NCBI GenBank assembly: GCA_010645155.1
Contig: CM021319.1
Coordinates: forward strand, 5,125,073 to 5,189,072
Source: Tigriopus japonicus
Taxonomy: Eukaryota; Arthropoda; Copepoda; Harpacticoida; Harpacticidae
Direction of reading: 5' to 3'
Length of the DNA: 64,000 bases
The position numbers and the translations under genes are program-made. Shown here piece after piece: positions 49,040 to 60,837 of the stretch; the stretch's first letter is position 1, and every line of letters starts with the position of its first letter. A model generated the notes under the pieces. The model saw only the letters and a program-made list of their open reading frames with translations. It did no database searches and was not told the origin of the DNA.

Positions 49040-50018
49040 TAGAGACCGGATTTGAAATTTATTTTCTAAGAAGTTATTTTTTTCTATTCCCCAGTTTTTA
49101 TCGAAAAAACATTTTTGAGGTATTTTTTAAGGAAAAATCAATTTTTAAAAGTAATTTGATTGACTTTCGCAATAAAAACAAGTTTGTTAGAGTTTTTTTA
49201 CAATTTTTTCATGGAATGTTTCAAGCAATGTTTAGGTTTTAGAAACTTGAGCAAAACTTCTGAGATGGTCAAATGTTTTTAAGTGTAAGTGAGTCTTTGA
49301 TCGTCTGATTTTTGGCATCACTAGATGACTTCATCAAAATTGTATCAAAATGCCTTTGAACTTTGATGGTCAATAAAATGTTGTTGTTAACCGAGGTCGT
49401 CCTCGACTCTTCCATATACTAGAAGGTGGCTGTGCTTGACATGTTGCACCAAAGCACTGACTCCTCTGGCCCTCGGAGCCATTGCCTTGCCCGCAGTCAA
49501 AAAGGTGGAGGATGTCATATGGAGTAACCTCCAAAAGTGGAACAAATGTTGGTTGTCTTGGGCTCAATTGGTCTGACGATGTTGTTGGTGCATTTTGCAT
49601 TACCCGGTCAAAAATGAAAATGGTCAACAAAATCAAATCCTGTTGCGTTTTTTAGCTGCTTGAAGCTTTACTATTCCCTACAATTTCTCAAAAATATTTA
49701 CATGGTGCCCATTTCCGTACCTCTTGGTGATTTGGATACAATCCTCTGAACTGGAATGACTTTCAGAGCATTCAAGAGTGGAATTCTAACAAAACAGAAA
49801 GCTAATGAAAGTTTTCTAAAAAAATGCTTTGGAAATGGTCCCAACTAAAATCATATCTTCTTGTTTATAATACATTGAACATACACTATATATTCAATGT
49901 CTTTTTGTCTTTTATCAATTTTTTTGCTCTTTTCGTCTCGAATTTCATTTTTAGTCAATATTTTTCAATCTAAAAAAGGTTTTGACTCAAAAAACATCAA
50001 TTTCAAATCCGGTCTCTA
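49040..50018. mobile_element. possible hAT-like element with TAGAGACCGG ends (979 bp)
   Basis: The left end TAGAGACCGGATTTGAAATT and the right end AATTTCAAATCCGGTCTCTA are perfect inverted repeats over 20 bp. The flanks do not show a clear duplication. The interior is AT-rich, with one 88-residue minus frame of no known type. Confidence 0.65.
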
Positions 50019-50824
50019 GTGAAAACAATTCAGACTGAGATAAGAATTTCAATTGAAATTATGACGAAAGTGTATGTGAAATAATGAAAAGCTCCTATTA
50101 AATACTTTTATCATATTTCAAATTGAAAAAATAATTATCATATTGGACTTTTTTTGCAGTTCAAGGTCACTTAAATATTACGTGGTGTTGAAATGGGATA
50201 TAAGAATTAAATAGGTATTCTATTTATTTCATGTAATAGTTCCTCATTAGCTTCAGAAGACCATACCTTAATGGAATATGGAAATAATAATAAAATCCTT
50301 GATATAAAGTGATGTGTACACAGGTTGAGTTATGTTATTTCATGGAGAGGCAGGATCATAGATTTAAAAAAAAACTGTCATTGCCATAAGAAACGAAAAT
50401 GAAGTTGAAACCCATGAGGCTTTGATTGATAATGCAAAAACTAAGATGTCACCCAACATCCCCAGGAGGACTACCAAGAAGATGTAAGGTAGGACTAAAG
50501 CATTTCGGCATTTTCTGAACAAAAACACTTCTTTTTACTTTCATAATCGGGTTTTGACATTTCCAGTGTCCATGGAAAGCGAAATTTATGACTATAAGAC
50601 AGTCACCCACATATTTGATATTTGGTCAGACCAACAAAGAAACGTTTTCTGGTAGGATCTATCTCCTACTATCTCTAGCTTTTGTTCAGCATTTTCAAAG
50701 GAGCAAACAGGAGGCTTGTCGAATCAATTTAAACAAGAGCAAAGTGGATCTCGACAACATTTTTGATAGGCACACCCATAGGACAACTTGAGGATTGAGA
50801 AGAAAAAAATGCTCAGAGAAATGT

Positions 50825-50978
50825 CTTTAATTACGTTTGAAGTGACCTTCTATCGTTTTTTTGCCTGTGACCTAATTAAAAGAATTCAGATATTTACATT
50901 AAACGGTGTTGCATTCATATTTCAAAACTGATCTCAAAATTTTATGAAATTTGAAAATGAACTCAAAGAAACACCGTG
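50825..50978. repeat. solo right arm of the long-TIR family
   Basis: This resembles the right arm of the element at 32705-33269, with GTGACCTAATT, CTGATCTCAAAAT, TTGAAAATGA and a terminal AAACACCGTG. No matching left arm is seen nearby. Confidence 0.6.
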
Positions 50979-52015
50979 GGCTGTTAACCAAAACCGATCT
51001 TTTGCTTTTGTAAAAAGTGAATGGTATTGAAATATTGCAAATATAAAAGTAAAGAAAATAAGTCCCACAAGTATTTGGAGCAAAAAAAAATTTAAGTGGT
51101 GTGAAATTCCAGTCTTTTTAGTGCATGTCTGCTTTTGTTTTTGGTAGGCTTAAGTGAAACAGAAGCAGAAAAAACCGTTTTTCGGGCCATCACTATAGTT
51201 CCAGTTTAACCCCAGTAAATTTTAGCTATAGACGCTTCATAATATTATTTTTTGATTTTTGGTGCTAGGGTCGGAGGGTTGAGTCTCGCCAACGAAGCCA
51301 GCCAACAAAGTCGTCCAAAGTTTTTCCAATAGGCAATCTCATGTCCGGTATCAGAATGGTTTTTCGTCTGTGGGTATGAATTAACGTCTAAAAGTTTCCT
51401 TGAGAAAGGTCGGGGAGGAGATTCGAACTTCTCTCCCTATAGGAAGTCTTGCCAATTTTTGTTTTCCATAAATGATTTATTTCACATCATATATTTCTAA
51501 TTCCTAAGTTTTCAACAATTTTCGCTAAATAGTAGAAAAATATCTCTTGTGCCAATCTCAGCAAAATTAAAGAAAAAATATAGCCCCTTGTTTGTATTTC
51601 AAAGAGTACCATTTTTCTAGCATTTTTCATTTTCCCCTTCGCATTTTCTACCATTGATTTGACTTCAGCTATGATCGTTCCCAAAAAATCTGGCCACTCT
51701 GACGGGAGTTGGGCAGCAAGGGCCTTTATCATCGGCGACTTCTTGAAACTTGCCCGAATAAGCTCTGACGTTTGTATTAAGATCTTCCACTTGCATGGGC
51801 AAGTTTTCATGATATTCTTCGGAAATATTTGCTTTTCACGCAACTTATGGGCAACTTTGGCCAGTATCAGCTGCAAAAAGGCAGACAAAATGACTACAAT
51901 GGCCTCTCCTCTCTCTTTACTCCTTTAAGCGTACTTCAGGTTAAATTTTCAAAACAAGAGGTGTAAACGGTAATCACCGGACTCCATGTGAAGTGACGTC
52001 ACATTTAACCAAATT

Positions 52016-52074
52016 TAAACCTAACCTAACTTAAACCTAACCTAAGCCTTATGTAAGCTAAGTTAAACCTAAGA
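52016..52074. repeat. short CCTAA-type (telomere-like) degenerate repeat
   Basis: AAACCTAACCTAACTTAAACC is followed by AACCTAAG and AAACCTAAG. CCTAA/TTAGG is the ancestral arthropod telomere unit. The tract is short and degenerate, so it is at most an interstitial relic. Confidence 0.4.
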
Positions 52075-52856
52075 GGTATGACGTAACTTCTCATGTGATT
52101 AACGATTAGAAACAAGAGGACGACGAGATTCTTTTAAGTGAAACCAGCGAAGTAGAAACTATTTGCAACGTAGATGCAATGTGACACAAAATTTCTGTTC
52201 TGTTGTGTCCCGTACCTTCTGAGATGTTCGAAAACAAGTAGAGGTGCATTTCGGGGGGTTATATTCGTATTGTTACCACCCAATTCCAGCAATTACTAGT
52301 GACGTCATCATTTTTGGCGGGAAAAAAAGTTCGGAAGACACTGGTCTTCTGATGAGCATACAAGGTAACTAAAACGAAGGTTTAGGCCTGGTAATTGAAA
52401 CAATGCCTTTCTTATCTGCACAACTTGAAGTTAAAATAGCAATTCTTGACATTTTTTTTGCAAAAAAGTATGTTTTGTTGCTTTTACCTAAAATTTCGTT
52501 ACATAAGTTGAAAGGGTTCTTCCGAACTTTGAAATTAGGAATGCCCTACTTTGAATAACAAGATGGCCAGAGGAGATCAGTTCCTGGGGTAACTAAACCT
52601 AAAAACAAATAATTTGTTTAATTGAAGGCTTCGAATTTCTCCATTTGTTTTCAAATTACTTAGCAATACTTCTCAACACACATTAACCATGCCATTGCCC
52701 ATAAATGCGACATTATTTGAAAATCTGACCCTTGAAAACTGATATTTTTTTGGCAAGCCTACACTGCTAACGGCAGCAGGTCCGTAAAATGATACGGTAA
52801 GCCCTCCCATTAGTTCAAATATTGCTTGAAGACGTTCTCAGATTCATTATGCACTA

Positions 52857-52975
52857 GAGCTGTGCATCGGATTCAGATTCGTTTGGATTCGTCTAAGCCT
52901 GTGGGATTCGGATTGGGATTGGGATTTGTGAAATATCTGTTCGGATCCGACATAATCCGAAACCAATCCGAACTT
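52857..52975. repeat. degenerate GGATTCGGATT island
   Basis: Near-tandem hexamers GGATTC/GGATTG, with CGGATTCAGATTCG, GGGATTCGGATTGGGATTGG and CGGATCCGACATAATCCG. Similar to the island at 58105-58310. Confidence 0.6.
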
Positions 52976-54314
52976 TTTAGTTCATTTTTTATTTCAATTC
53001 ACAATATTGCCATTCTGAAACTTTTTTTTGATGATTCAAATGCAATTTCCGGCTTTTCACTGGGATATTTTTCATGACTTCACAAGGATTTTTTTTATAC
53101 TTTACCAAATGTATAATAGTTTTTGCAGATCAAATATTACTTTTTATAGAGAATCAAATGAAGGGTTTTGTGGTAAAAAAGCATAAAAAAGTTACAAATA
53201 AGTCTTAATCGAAAAATCTTGCCAAGTTTTTACCCCTGGATTACAATTAAGTGCGTCGATATCACTGACATAAGATTTTTAGCAAATCCAAGGACATCTA
53301 TAATAGAGATGGACTTTTCACGGCACGGCAAAACGGGCCGGAGGTGACCCAAATCAAGTAAAAGGCAAAGATGGAATGCCAATTCAGCCGAAAATTTAGA
53401 CAAGCCTCATTTGTCTTCTGGCTAATTTGGCAGGGCGAACTGCCAAAGATGGGGCCTCTTCTAGATTAAGGGTTGCTTGATGCAACTGTTGCAATGTTCA
53501 AAATGACTTTAAGATGCACATTGATTGCCCCCAAGAGCAATCATTGGTTTGAATGTTATACAAAGGTGACTTAACATATTGTTTTGCCACACTTTAAGTC
53601 AGCTGGTCTGTCCTAATTTGTTGGTTCAAATATAATTAATCTGAAGAAGACAACGTACCACAGGATCCCTAAAGAGAGAAGATGAAAATGAAAAATGGGG
53701 TGACCAAAACAATCAGAATATTGTTAAGAACTTATTTTGCAACATATTGGACAAGACCTGTCAATGTAAAGTGTAATGAGCTTTAGAGCCTTTTGTGAGT
53801 GTTCAAATCATTTTCTGAAAAGCGGATCCAGAATGGTATCAGTTTTTTTCTTAGTTTTGACTAGAAGATCACATAATCCAGCCGTTCTTCAAACTTTCAA
53901 GACACAACAATTGAGGCTTGTCAAGTAAAAAATCTGCTGGCTTTTTCCATTAATAACAATGAAGACCTTTCAAATAAAATCATTCAGACCGCAAGTGTCT
54001 TTCGATAGTCTTAAAACACTTCAAGATTGATTTTGTGTGCAGTTTTTCTGAGTTGCGGTAGACACCCTGAAGAAGAAAAACAAGCTCAGTCGGGCTATTC
54101 TTTAAAGTCGTGCAACAAAGTTTGTGTGGCTCATAATTTAAAAAGAGTGTTTTAGTCTCTATTTTCCAATGCATCATCATTCCCTAATCAGTGTGTTTGT
54201 TTAAAGTCTTGTAGTGTCTTAGAAAGCTCTCTAGGTGCTCAATGTTCTCGTGAATATCAGAAGTACGAGGCCTCTCAGCTTCCTCTCAGAAAATTTTCCT
54301 CTCAGAGGATTTTT

Positions 54315-54690
54315 CGAAGTTTTGGAATTTATGTCAAAATAGCTCAAAATAAGAAAAAAAATCACTTAAAAGGCATTTAAAATACATTTTCACATAAAAA
54401 AATCATTTGCAATATCAAAACACCCAAAGTTGGGTAATACTTAAAAGTTTTGAAAAATCGGTTAATGTTTGAACTTTCGATTTTAGTCCATTTTGAACAT
54501 GGTCCTTCTAGAAATCGTAATTTTGAGTAAGAATCTGTAAGACATATTTATTTGTAATTTTGGCACAACACACATCATAGTGGACTCTAAATAGTTATGA
54601 AATATGCTTTCCAAAAATCTTGTTTAAGTGCATTTTGAGTGATATTTTTTTCTTATTTTGAGCTATTTTGAGTTCCAAAACTCAAAAAAT
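54315..54690. repeat. inverted-repeat segment and following tandem duplication
   Basis: Arms at about 54315-54385 and 54620-54688 are reverse complements around AAAATAGCTCAAAATAAGAA, suggesting a MITE-like element. Just downstream, 54808-54891 is directly repeated at 54919-55003 (shared GGTCTCTAAATATGGGTTAA). Confidence 0.55.
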
Positions 54691-55333
54691 TTCACTTATT
54701 TTTGCTATATTGAAAAGCTATGTGAAATCTTTGGGAATTTTTTTATATATAACTAGCGTTTTTCGGCTTTTTGGGGTCAAAAATTGACCTTTCAAAGTCA
54801 AATAAGTCAGCTATTGATGAATGCATTTTTACTCAATTTGAATTCATAAGGTAACTAGATGGTCTCTAAATATGGGTTAAATAAATTATTTTTAATATTA
54901 AATTAAATTATTTTAACTCAGCTGTTGATGAATGAATTTTTAATAAATTTGAATTCATGAGGTAACAAAATGGTCTCTAAATATGGGTTAAATAAATTAT
55001 TTAAAAATGCTATAATTAACAGGTTTTTAGGGATATAACTTTTTCCCTGTACCTAAACTTATATGATTCAATAAAAGTAAAGTTGTTTCCCCTTGAATTG
55101 TGGGTCCAAAAAGTGCCATGATGTCTTTGGGTATTTTGATTCAAACCTAAAAAGCCATTCGGGACACCGTGTACTGTAATGTATATAATTCACCATAAAT
55201 AATGTAGTTGTGGTCAAGGATGCTTAAATATCCAATTTTTTGATTATTTTCCAACGTGGTCCCAAGTTTGACATAAAAGGACTTTTAATTTGGCATAGCC
55301 TTCTTTGCTTCTCTTCAGAACTTTATGAATTAA

Positions 55334-56174
55334 CCCAGATCAAGGGTTTGTTGTGCGTTGAGGTTCAGAGAATTATCACGAGATGGTTCTGATCCACGCG
55401 TCAAATTGGAAAAATCAGAGCGAGTCATATACATAACTTTTGAAGTCGCTTATGTTTGAAATCAAGATGAAATGATCTTAAAAGTTATTGTATCGTGTAG
55501 AGGGAATCATCCCCTCCCAAATCCACATATTTTGGGCTGATGTAGTTGATTTGAACTCAAATTATGGGACTCGGAAGATTCTCGTTGCCCGTCTAGGTTG
55601 AGAGATGTGAGTTTATCCTGACAATGGTTTTGGTTGCGCAACGGGGCTTAAACAACAAAACAAACGATCAGGAATACGGGATTTAAAAATACGACATTTT
55701 TCATAGCATGTAACTCATGAGGGTAGTCTGTGAAATGCGAAAACCCTTGTTCTTCCAATCTTGGTTTTCGCATTCCACAGACCACCTTTGCGACTTGGAT
55801 GCTTTGAAAACTGCCGGATTTTATAATCCCAGATTCTTGATCCTTTGTTTTGTTATTTAAGCCCCGTTGCGCAACCAAAACCATTGTCAGGATAAACTCA
55901 CATCTCTCAACCTAGACGGGCAACGAGAATCTTCCGAGTCCCATAATTTGAGTTCAAATCAACTACATCAGCCCAAAACTATGTGGTTTTGGGAGGGGAT
56001 GATTCCCTCTACACGATACAATAACTTTTAAGATCAGATCATCTTGATTTCAAACATAAGCGACTTCAAAGTTATGTTTATGACTCGCTCTGATTTTTCC
56101 AAGTTGACGCGTGGAACAGCACCATCTCGTGATAATTCTCTGAACCTCAACGCACAACAAGCCCTTGATCTGGG
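55334..56174. mobile_element. 841-bp near-perfect palindromic element flanked by TTAA (piggyBac-like MITE)
   Basis: The element begins CCCAGATCAAGGGTTTG and ends with its reverse complement CCCTTGATCTGGG. TTAA flanks both sides (55330-55333 and 56175-56178). The two arms of about 410 bp match with few differences down to a loop of roughly 17 bp near 55745-55760. TTAA target duplication with ends starting CCC is the signature of piggyBac-type transposons. There is no transposase; frames in the arms are mirror copies. The high arm identity suggests recent insertion or arm-to-arm conversion. Confidence 0.8.
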
Positions 56175-57484
56175 TTAATTGTTATAAAATTTCATGAAAT
56201 ACTAGTCTAACCTGGATATAAGAACACTCACAGGAAAATATCTCTTGATATCAAGTAAGATACATAGTGAAAGACTAGTCAGTTTAACTTAATTTGTTCA
56301 GAATGCAATAATATATTAGAAAGATGTGTTTTAGAGACCAAATTTAAGATACGAGAACTGTTTCAAAATGTTAAAGTTGATTCTGATTCATATTGTCTCA
56401 TTTCTATCGAAAAATATCGTCAGTGTTTTTCTAGTTTAGCTTAGTTTTTTGTAAGTTTCAATGGCAGTCAAATTTGTCTTAATATTTTCATGTATTCATC
56501 TGTTTTCTATTCCTATTTTTCGTTTATGAGTTATTTCAATGATCACTATAAGTTCGAATGAAGCAAATAAACCTTTTTCATTGAAAGGGTGTGTTCTAGG
56601 CTAAGTAAGAGTAAAGATAGTAGAATGTTCTGAGGACGGTTTATCTGTTCATTGAAACCATGAAGAGGCATTACAAGTTCAGTGTTTTGCTTGAGTAATG
56701 CATTATGTTATTCAAATATTCCAAAAGTGTATCCCAAACCGTTGTAAGTTGATGTATAATCATCAATTCTTTGAAAACAGAGACTTTCTACTTTCAAAAG
56801 CACGTTCTCTCTTTTTGTGCTTCTCCACTTGATCTTGGTCACCCCTGATTTGCCGTGCGCCGTCCAGGAAATTCTAGATGTCCGTGGCAAATCCCAATAT
56901 TTAGACACCCTTGGCTTGTCCTTGCATTGTGGTAGGTGTAAACAAAAGTAAAAAAAAAAACTATTTGCTCATTTCAAATAGTATTTTAAGGATGGAGAGA
57001 TTATTTCTTTGAATTCTCAAGACCACGGACATTTGAGAAAACCCATTTACAATCATTTTTGACGCCAACACAAACAACTGCACAGTATTTTTTTGAGTGC
57101 CCATCAAGTTTTGATTTTTCCATTATAGTGTTATGATCTCCAATCTGTATTGATGGGAGGCTGGTTCGAATGAGACTTCTATTATTATGGTTTGAACTTC
57201 TTGTTTAACGTTTCATCAATATTTATCTCAGCTAGGAAGTACAACTGAAAAATTGAGATTCAATCTGATGCACAGTAGCACAAAAACTAATTGATTGATT
57301 TGATATGTGATGCCTTTGTATTTGTGTGTTTTTTATTCTTAAACTGTAATGATTGTATAGTTTTCCACATCTTTTTTGTTGCTCAGTGATTTTGCAGTTT
57401 CTGGGTTAAATATTTTTTTGCAATCTAATATTTTTTTAAATATTTCGAAGACATCTGTTTTTTATTGCTAAACATTAGGGCCCG

Positions 57485-58015
57485 ATGTTTTTGCAAATAA
57501 GAGACAAAATATTAAATACATATCTTTTTCAAAAGCCCCCCACAAAATTGAAAAATAAGTTATAGTTGAAAAATATTTTTTGACAACACCATCCATTACG
57601 TGGTAATTTTGTTTGTGTACACCAATTAACCCAAAAATTTTTTGGTAAATTTAATGTACTGGGTTGTTTTTGGAAGCCCACTTGACACCAAACTGATTTA
57701 AAGATAGAATTTTCGATTTGACCCATTTGATAGCGCAGTTTCTTGTGTTTAGTTTTTGCTATATGTTATTATACATTATTTGTATATATTTTTTATTGCT
57801 GTTTTGGCTCTGATTGTTTAATTTTGGTACAAATGCCCTTTTGTAGACATATTGGCAGCTTTGGTTCATTTTGGGTAAGCCCTACTGTGCAAAGACCATT
57901 AATTTATTTTGCTCCAATTTTGCTGAAATATTTTGCCTAAAAATTCGAGAAGATGTCTAATTCTTCCTAGAAAATGCCAAAATATGAAAAATCGAGGAAA
58001 ATTTGGGCAATGATT
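57485..58015. repeat. dispersed repeat, copy 2
   Basis: Direct-orientation relative of 40890-41395 (see that entry for shared landmarks). Diverged with small insertions. Confidence 0.6.
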
Positions 58016-58104
58016 TTAAGATATTTTAGATTACAAAGCATAGTTCCGGACCCTGTTGTCGTCCACTTAAGTTGAAATAGTGGTGGTAGATTGCGCAAAA
58101 ATTT

Positions 58105-58310
58105 TTGGATTTATGTTTTGACTTACAAATTTTCGGATTTTTTCGGATTAGGCGCCAAATTTTCGGATTCGGATTTGTTCGGATTGGGCAGGAATTTTTC
58201 GGATTCGGATTCGTTCGGATTGAGTTGTAGATTACCGGATTCGGATTGTGAAAATCAAGTTTTGATTGGATTTTTGGGACCTGTCGAATCCGATGCAGAG
58301 CTCTAATATG
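58105..58310. repeat. degenerate TTCGGATT island
   Basis: Repeated TTTTCGGATTCGGATT and GTTCGGATTGRG units for about 200 bp. On the minus strand they read as Asn-Pro-Asn-Pro-like peptides, which is a repeat artefact. Same style as 52857-52975. Confidence 0.65.
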
Positions 58311-58959
58311 CACCACATACCTAGCTTAAATTTCCTCAAAACAGATAAAATAAGAACATATTCTAGACTTTTTTCAAGCATTGATTTTAGAACTCCTGTG
58401 TTTGTCTCTTTAACTTCATTTCTTTTTGAATGCGCAAAGACCAAACAAGTAAACCCAAATGAGATGGCGTGGTATGGAGTATCCCTATAATTTTGTGACC
58501 GCTGAGTTCATCCAATCCATCAATGCCTTCAGGGGTGTCGGATTAAAGAGAAGTCCATCCCAATGTTGGATTTTCTCATGCTCTGATGACTCTTTCCTTT
58601 GAAAGATGGTGGTTAGGAAACATCGGCCAATGTGGACGATTTTCAGGTTACTCAGGGACACTGAGCATCTTCCCCATTCCGATTTGGCGCATGATTCGTC
58701 TTTGGTGCTTGGTGTTTCGTATAGATGGTAGAATGTTTCTTCTAAGTTTTTCAATCCCCTTTTGTTTAATTGGTCTTGTTTTTCTCTTAGCTTCCTCCAA
58801 GATCCTCGCCTCCCAGATCGTGTTCATCATCTACTTTTTTTCTTGGTGTTCAGCAATCATCCCGCCTGGTGTGTACAGGGTGGCCATTGATAAACTCTTT
58901 CTCAAACTTTTGCTCGATGGGTTGAACTCCAGAGTAGTGATGTGTTTCGAACCAGTTTT

Positions 58960-59110
58960 GACTCGGAAGTTCATCGATGTTAAAAAGGGCAGGTTGTGTT
59001 GAACTTTTTGGAAAGACCTAAACAGCGACCGATTCGGCAATACTCGAACTAGTTCGATTTCGAGTTCCATCGTGTAATATTCCCGCCAAGCTCTCCATTC
59101 AATGATCTTG
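58960..59110 (-). repeat. repeat related to 48625-48800, opposite orientation
   Basis: Shares ordered blocks with 48625-48800. The minus frame starting at the conserved ATG (59070) runs 79 residues without a known domain, followed by a further 60-residue frame to 58648. It may be the start of an unrecognised element ORF. Confidence 0.5.
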
Positions 59111-59201
59111 CTCTTACTCTAGTCAATCTCTATCTGTATAAATATCCGTGTCTCCAAGACAATAAACATCTAGTCAGCAACCACTCTCTGACCATACTAC
59201 A
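59076..59201 (+). mobile_element. LTR-like segment followed by a tRNA-Ser-type primer-binding site
   Basis: It starts TGTAATATTC and ends ACTACA, with a TATAAATA at about 59138 and an AATAAA at about 59161, as in LTR promoter/polyA regions. Immediately after is TGGCGCAGTTGGTAG (59202-59216), close to the complement of a tRNA-Ser 3' end with CCA. The following 59217-59490 is conspicuously GC-rich with an open frame of no known domain. No second LTR was found, and part of the segment is shared with a repeat at 48.6 kb that crosses the proposed left border, so this is tentative. Confidence 0.4.
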
Positions 59202-60236
59202 TGGCGCAGTTGGTAGTCTCCACCATTACGGTGGAAGGGCCTCGCCCCTCTCCCTCCCCCTTGGTCGGGAAGACGCCGGTCCGTGGTGGTGCGCGCGGGA
59301 TGGCCATGGATGCAGCCTACGTCACGGTGGTGCAATGGAAGGCCCGTGGTTCCAGCGATCCGCCCGTGGATGCAGCGGTCGGTCCGTCAAGAGGCCTGGC
59401 TAAGGCATGGGGGCGGCCAACGACCTTCCCCAACCCAGTGGATGACTCTGGTCAACATTGGATTATGGGATGGAGATATGGTTACCTCTAGTCAAATCTA
59501 ATCATTCAGTCAAAATCTGTGATAATTATGTAAAATGCTCGGTGATATCTAGTGATTATCTATTCTAATTTTTAACATGATGAACACTTCAGATCAAGAA
59601 AACAAATGTTACATTTCTTATGACGTCATTAATGCTGGTCTCAACCCCATATGTCCTTGAAAATCTAGCATTTCTAAGGTGAAATACATGGACAGGCAAT
59701 GTGGTCAGCTACTGGTGCCAACAATCTGCAGCTTGATGAGGATTTTGGGTCAAGCAACAATTTTCATATGTGCTTGAAAGCTTGCAAGCACTTTCAAGCA
59801 GATCCACACCATCTCAGGTTAGCCAGTAAGAATTCAACCTATTGACCACAAAGTAAGGGCTAAAAAAGTGTGCACCAAAGCTTGAATAAGCCAGGAACCA
59901 CTGTACGTCAGGACGAATTTCAAAAATACACACTGGGTCCGATCATTGTACTAAAATGTGAGGTTTTTGCAACAAATGTATTGTTTCGTTGAATTTTCAT
60001 TGAACTAATCGGACCCAGTGTGTATTTTGAAAGTAATCCTGGCTTGAGCCATCCTTGAATAAGCATGATTTATTTAGCCCCTGATAAGACAAATTTCTTC
60101 AAAAATCTGGCATAAAATTGGCATATCATACAAGATGTTGTTCGAAGATAGCCATTGAAAATTGCACAGAAAAATTGATTTCACCAATACGTAAGACAAA
60201 TTGCGACCCACGTGTGCCCAACAAATGTATGTAGCT

Positions 60237-60492
60237 AAGAAAATATTCATAAATGTGTTTTAAGTGACATTACTCAAATATTTGGCCCGTGACCTAATTA
60301 CCTGAACCTAATTTCAAATGTGTCATTGTCTCTACACCTCAAAACTGGTCTCAAATATTGTTGGAACTTAAAAATGATGTCTCCAAGTCAAATACGCACC
60401 CTGTGCGTATTTGGGTTAAAATAAATAAAATGGGTATGAAATAAATGGGTTTATTTTACAAAAAATCTTTTTACACTATTTGCCCGTCCCTA
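60237..60492. repeat. composite of long-TIR-family arm and TAGGGACGGGCAAATAGTG terminus
   Basis: 60237-60411 resembles the right arm of the element at 32705 (GTGACCTAATT, ACTGGTCTCAAATATT). 60473-60492 ends CACTATTTGCCCGTCCCTA, the reverse complement of the left end of the element at 5587. No opposite end was found upstream. Confidence 0.55.
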
Positions 60493-60837
60493 CTCATAAG
60501 TTTCACTTCTATTAAAAGATTCAAACAGTTTACTATAAACATTAATAAAATAATGCTTCTAAACTTTCATGATTTTTCTTTCTTTCTCTGGCTAGTTGAT
60601 AAATGTGCAATTCCTTTATGCAAAAAGTTTGGGCAAATAGGTACAAAAAATCCTGTTTTGTGGCTAAAAGATGTCCAGAATTATGCCTTACATAGTGCAA
60701 ACACTGAAATTTATCTTGCTCTCTTGGTTCACTCACACAAGGACCCTCCGGCACTCATTGTATGGTATTCGTCGTTCCGATATGGCGACACTGGACGTTG
60801 AATAAACTGTCTGAATACAAACGTTCGTTATTAAACA

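Larger units (their letters stand above)
45846..52015. other. non-genic, repeat-rich DNA with unrecognised frames
   Basis: No supportable gene. Two minus-strand frames are relatively long (47196-47861, and 51487-51888 with 133 residues) but have no domain I recognise. A degenerate GGTGTCGGTGTC run lies at 47907-47960. Transposon-like items at 49040 and 50825 are listed separately. Confidence 0.55.

Noticed and set aside
58586..59002. 138-residue hydrophobic plus-strand frame resembling a membrane protein
   Set aside because: The opposite strand carries frames starting from an ATG conserved in the copy at 48.6 kb, so the plus frame is probably a shadow of a repeat.
59202..59216. TGGCGCAGTTGGTAG as a tRNA D-arm
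   Set aside because: No acceptor stem, anticodon or TPsiC arm could be built around it; a primer-binding site after an LTR-like end fits better.
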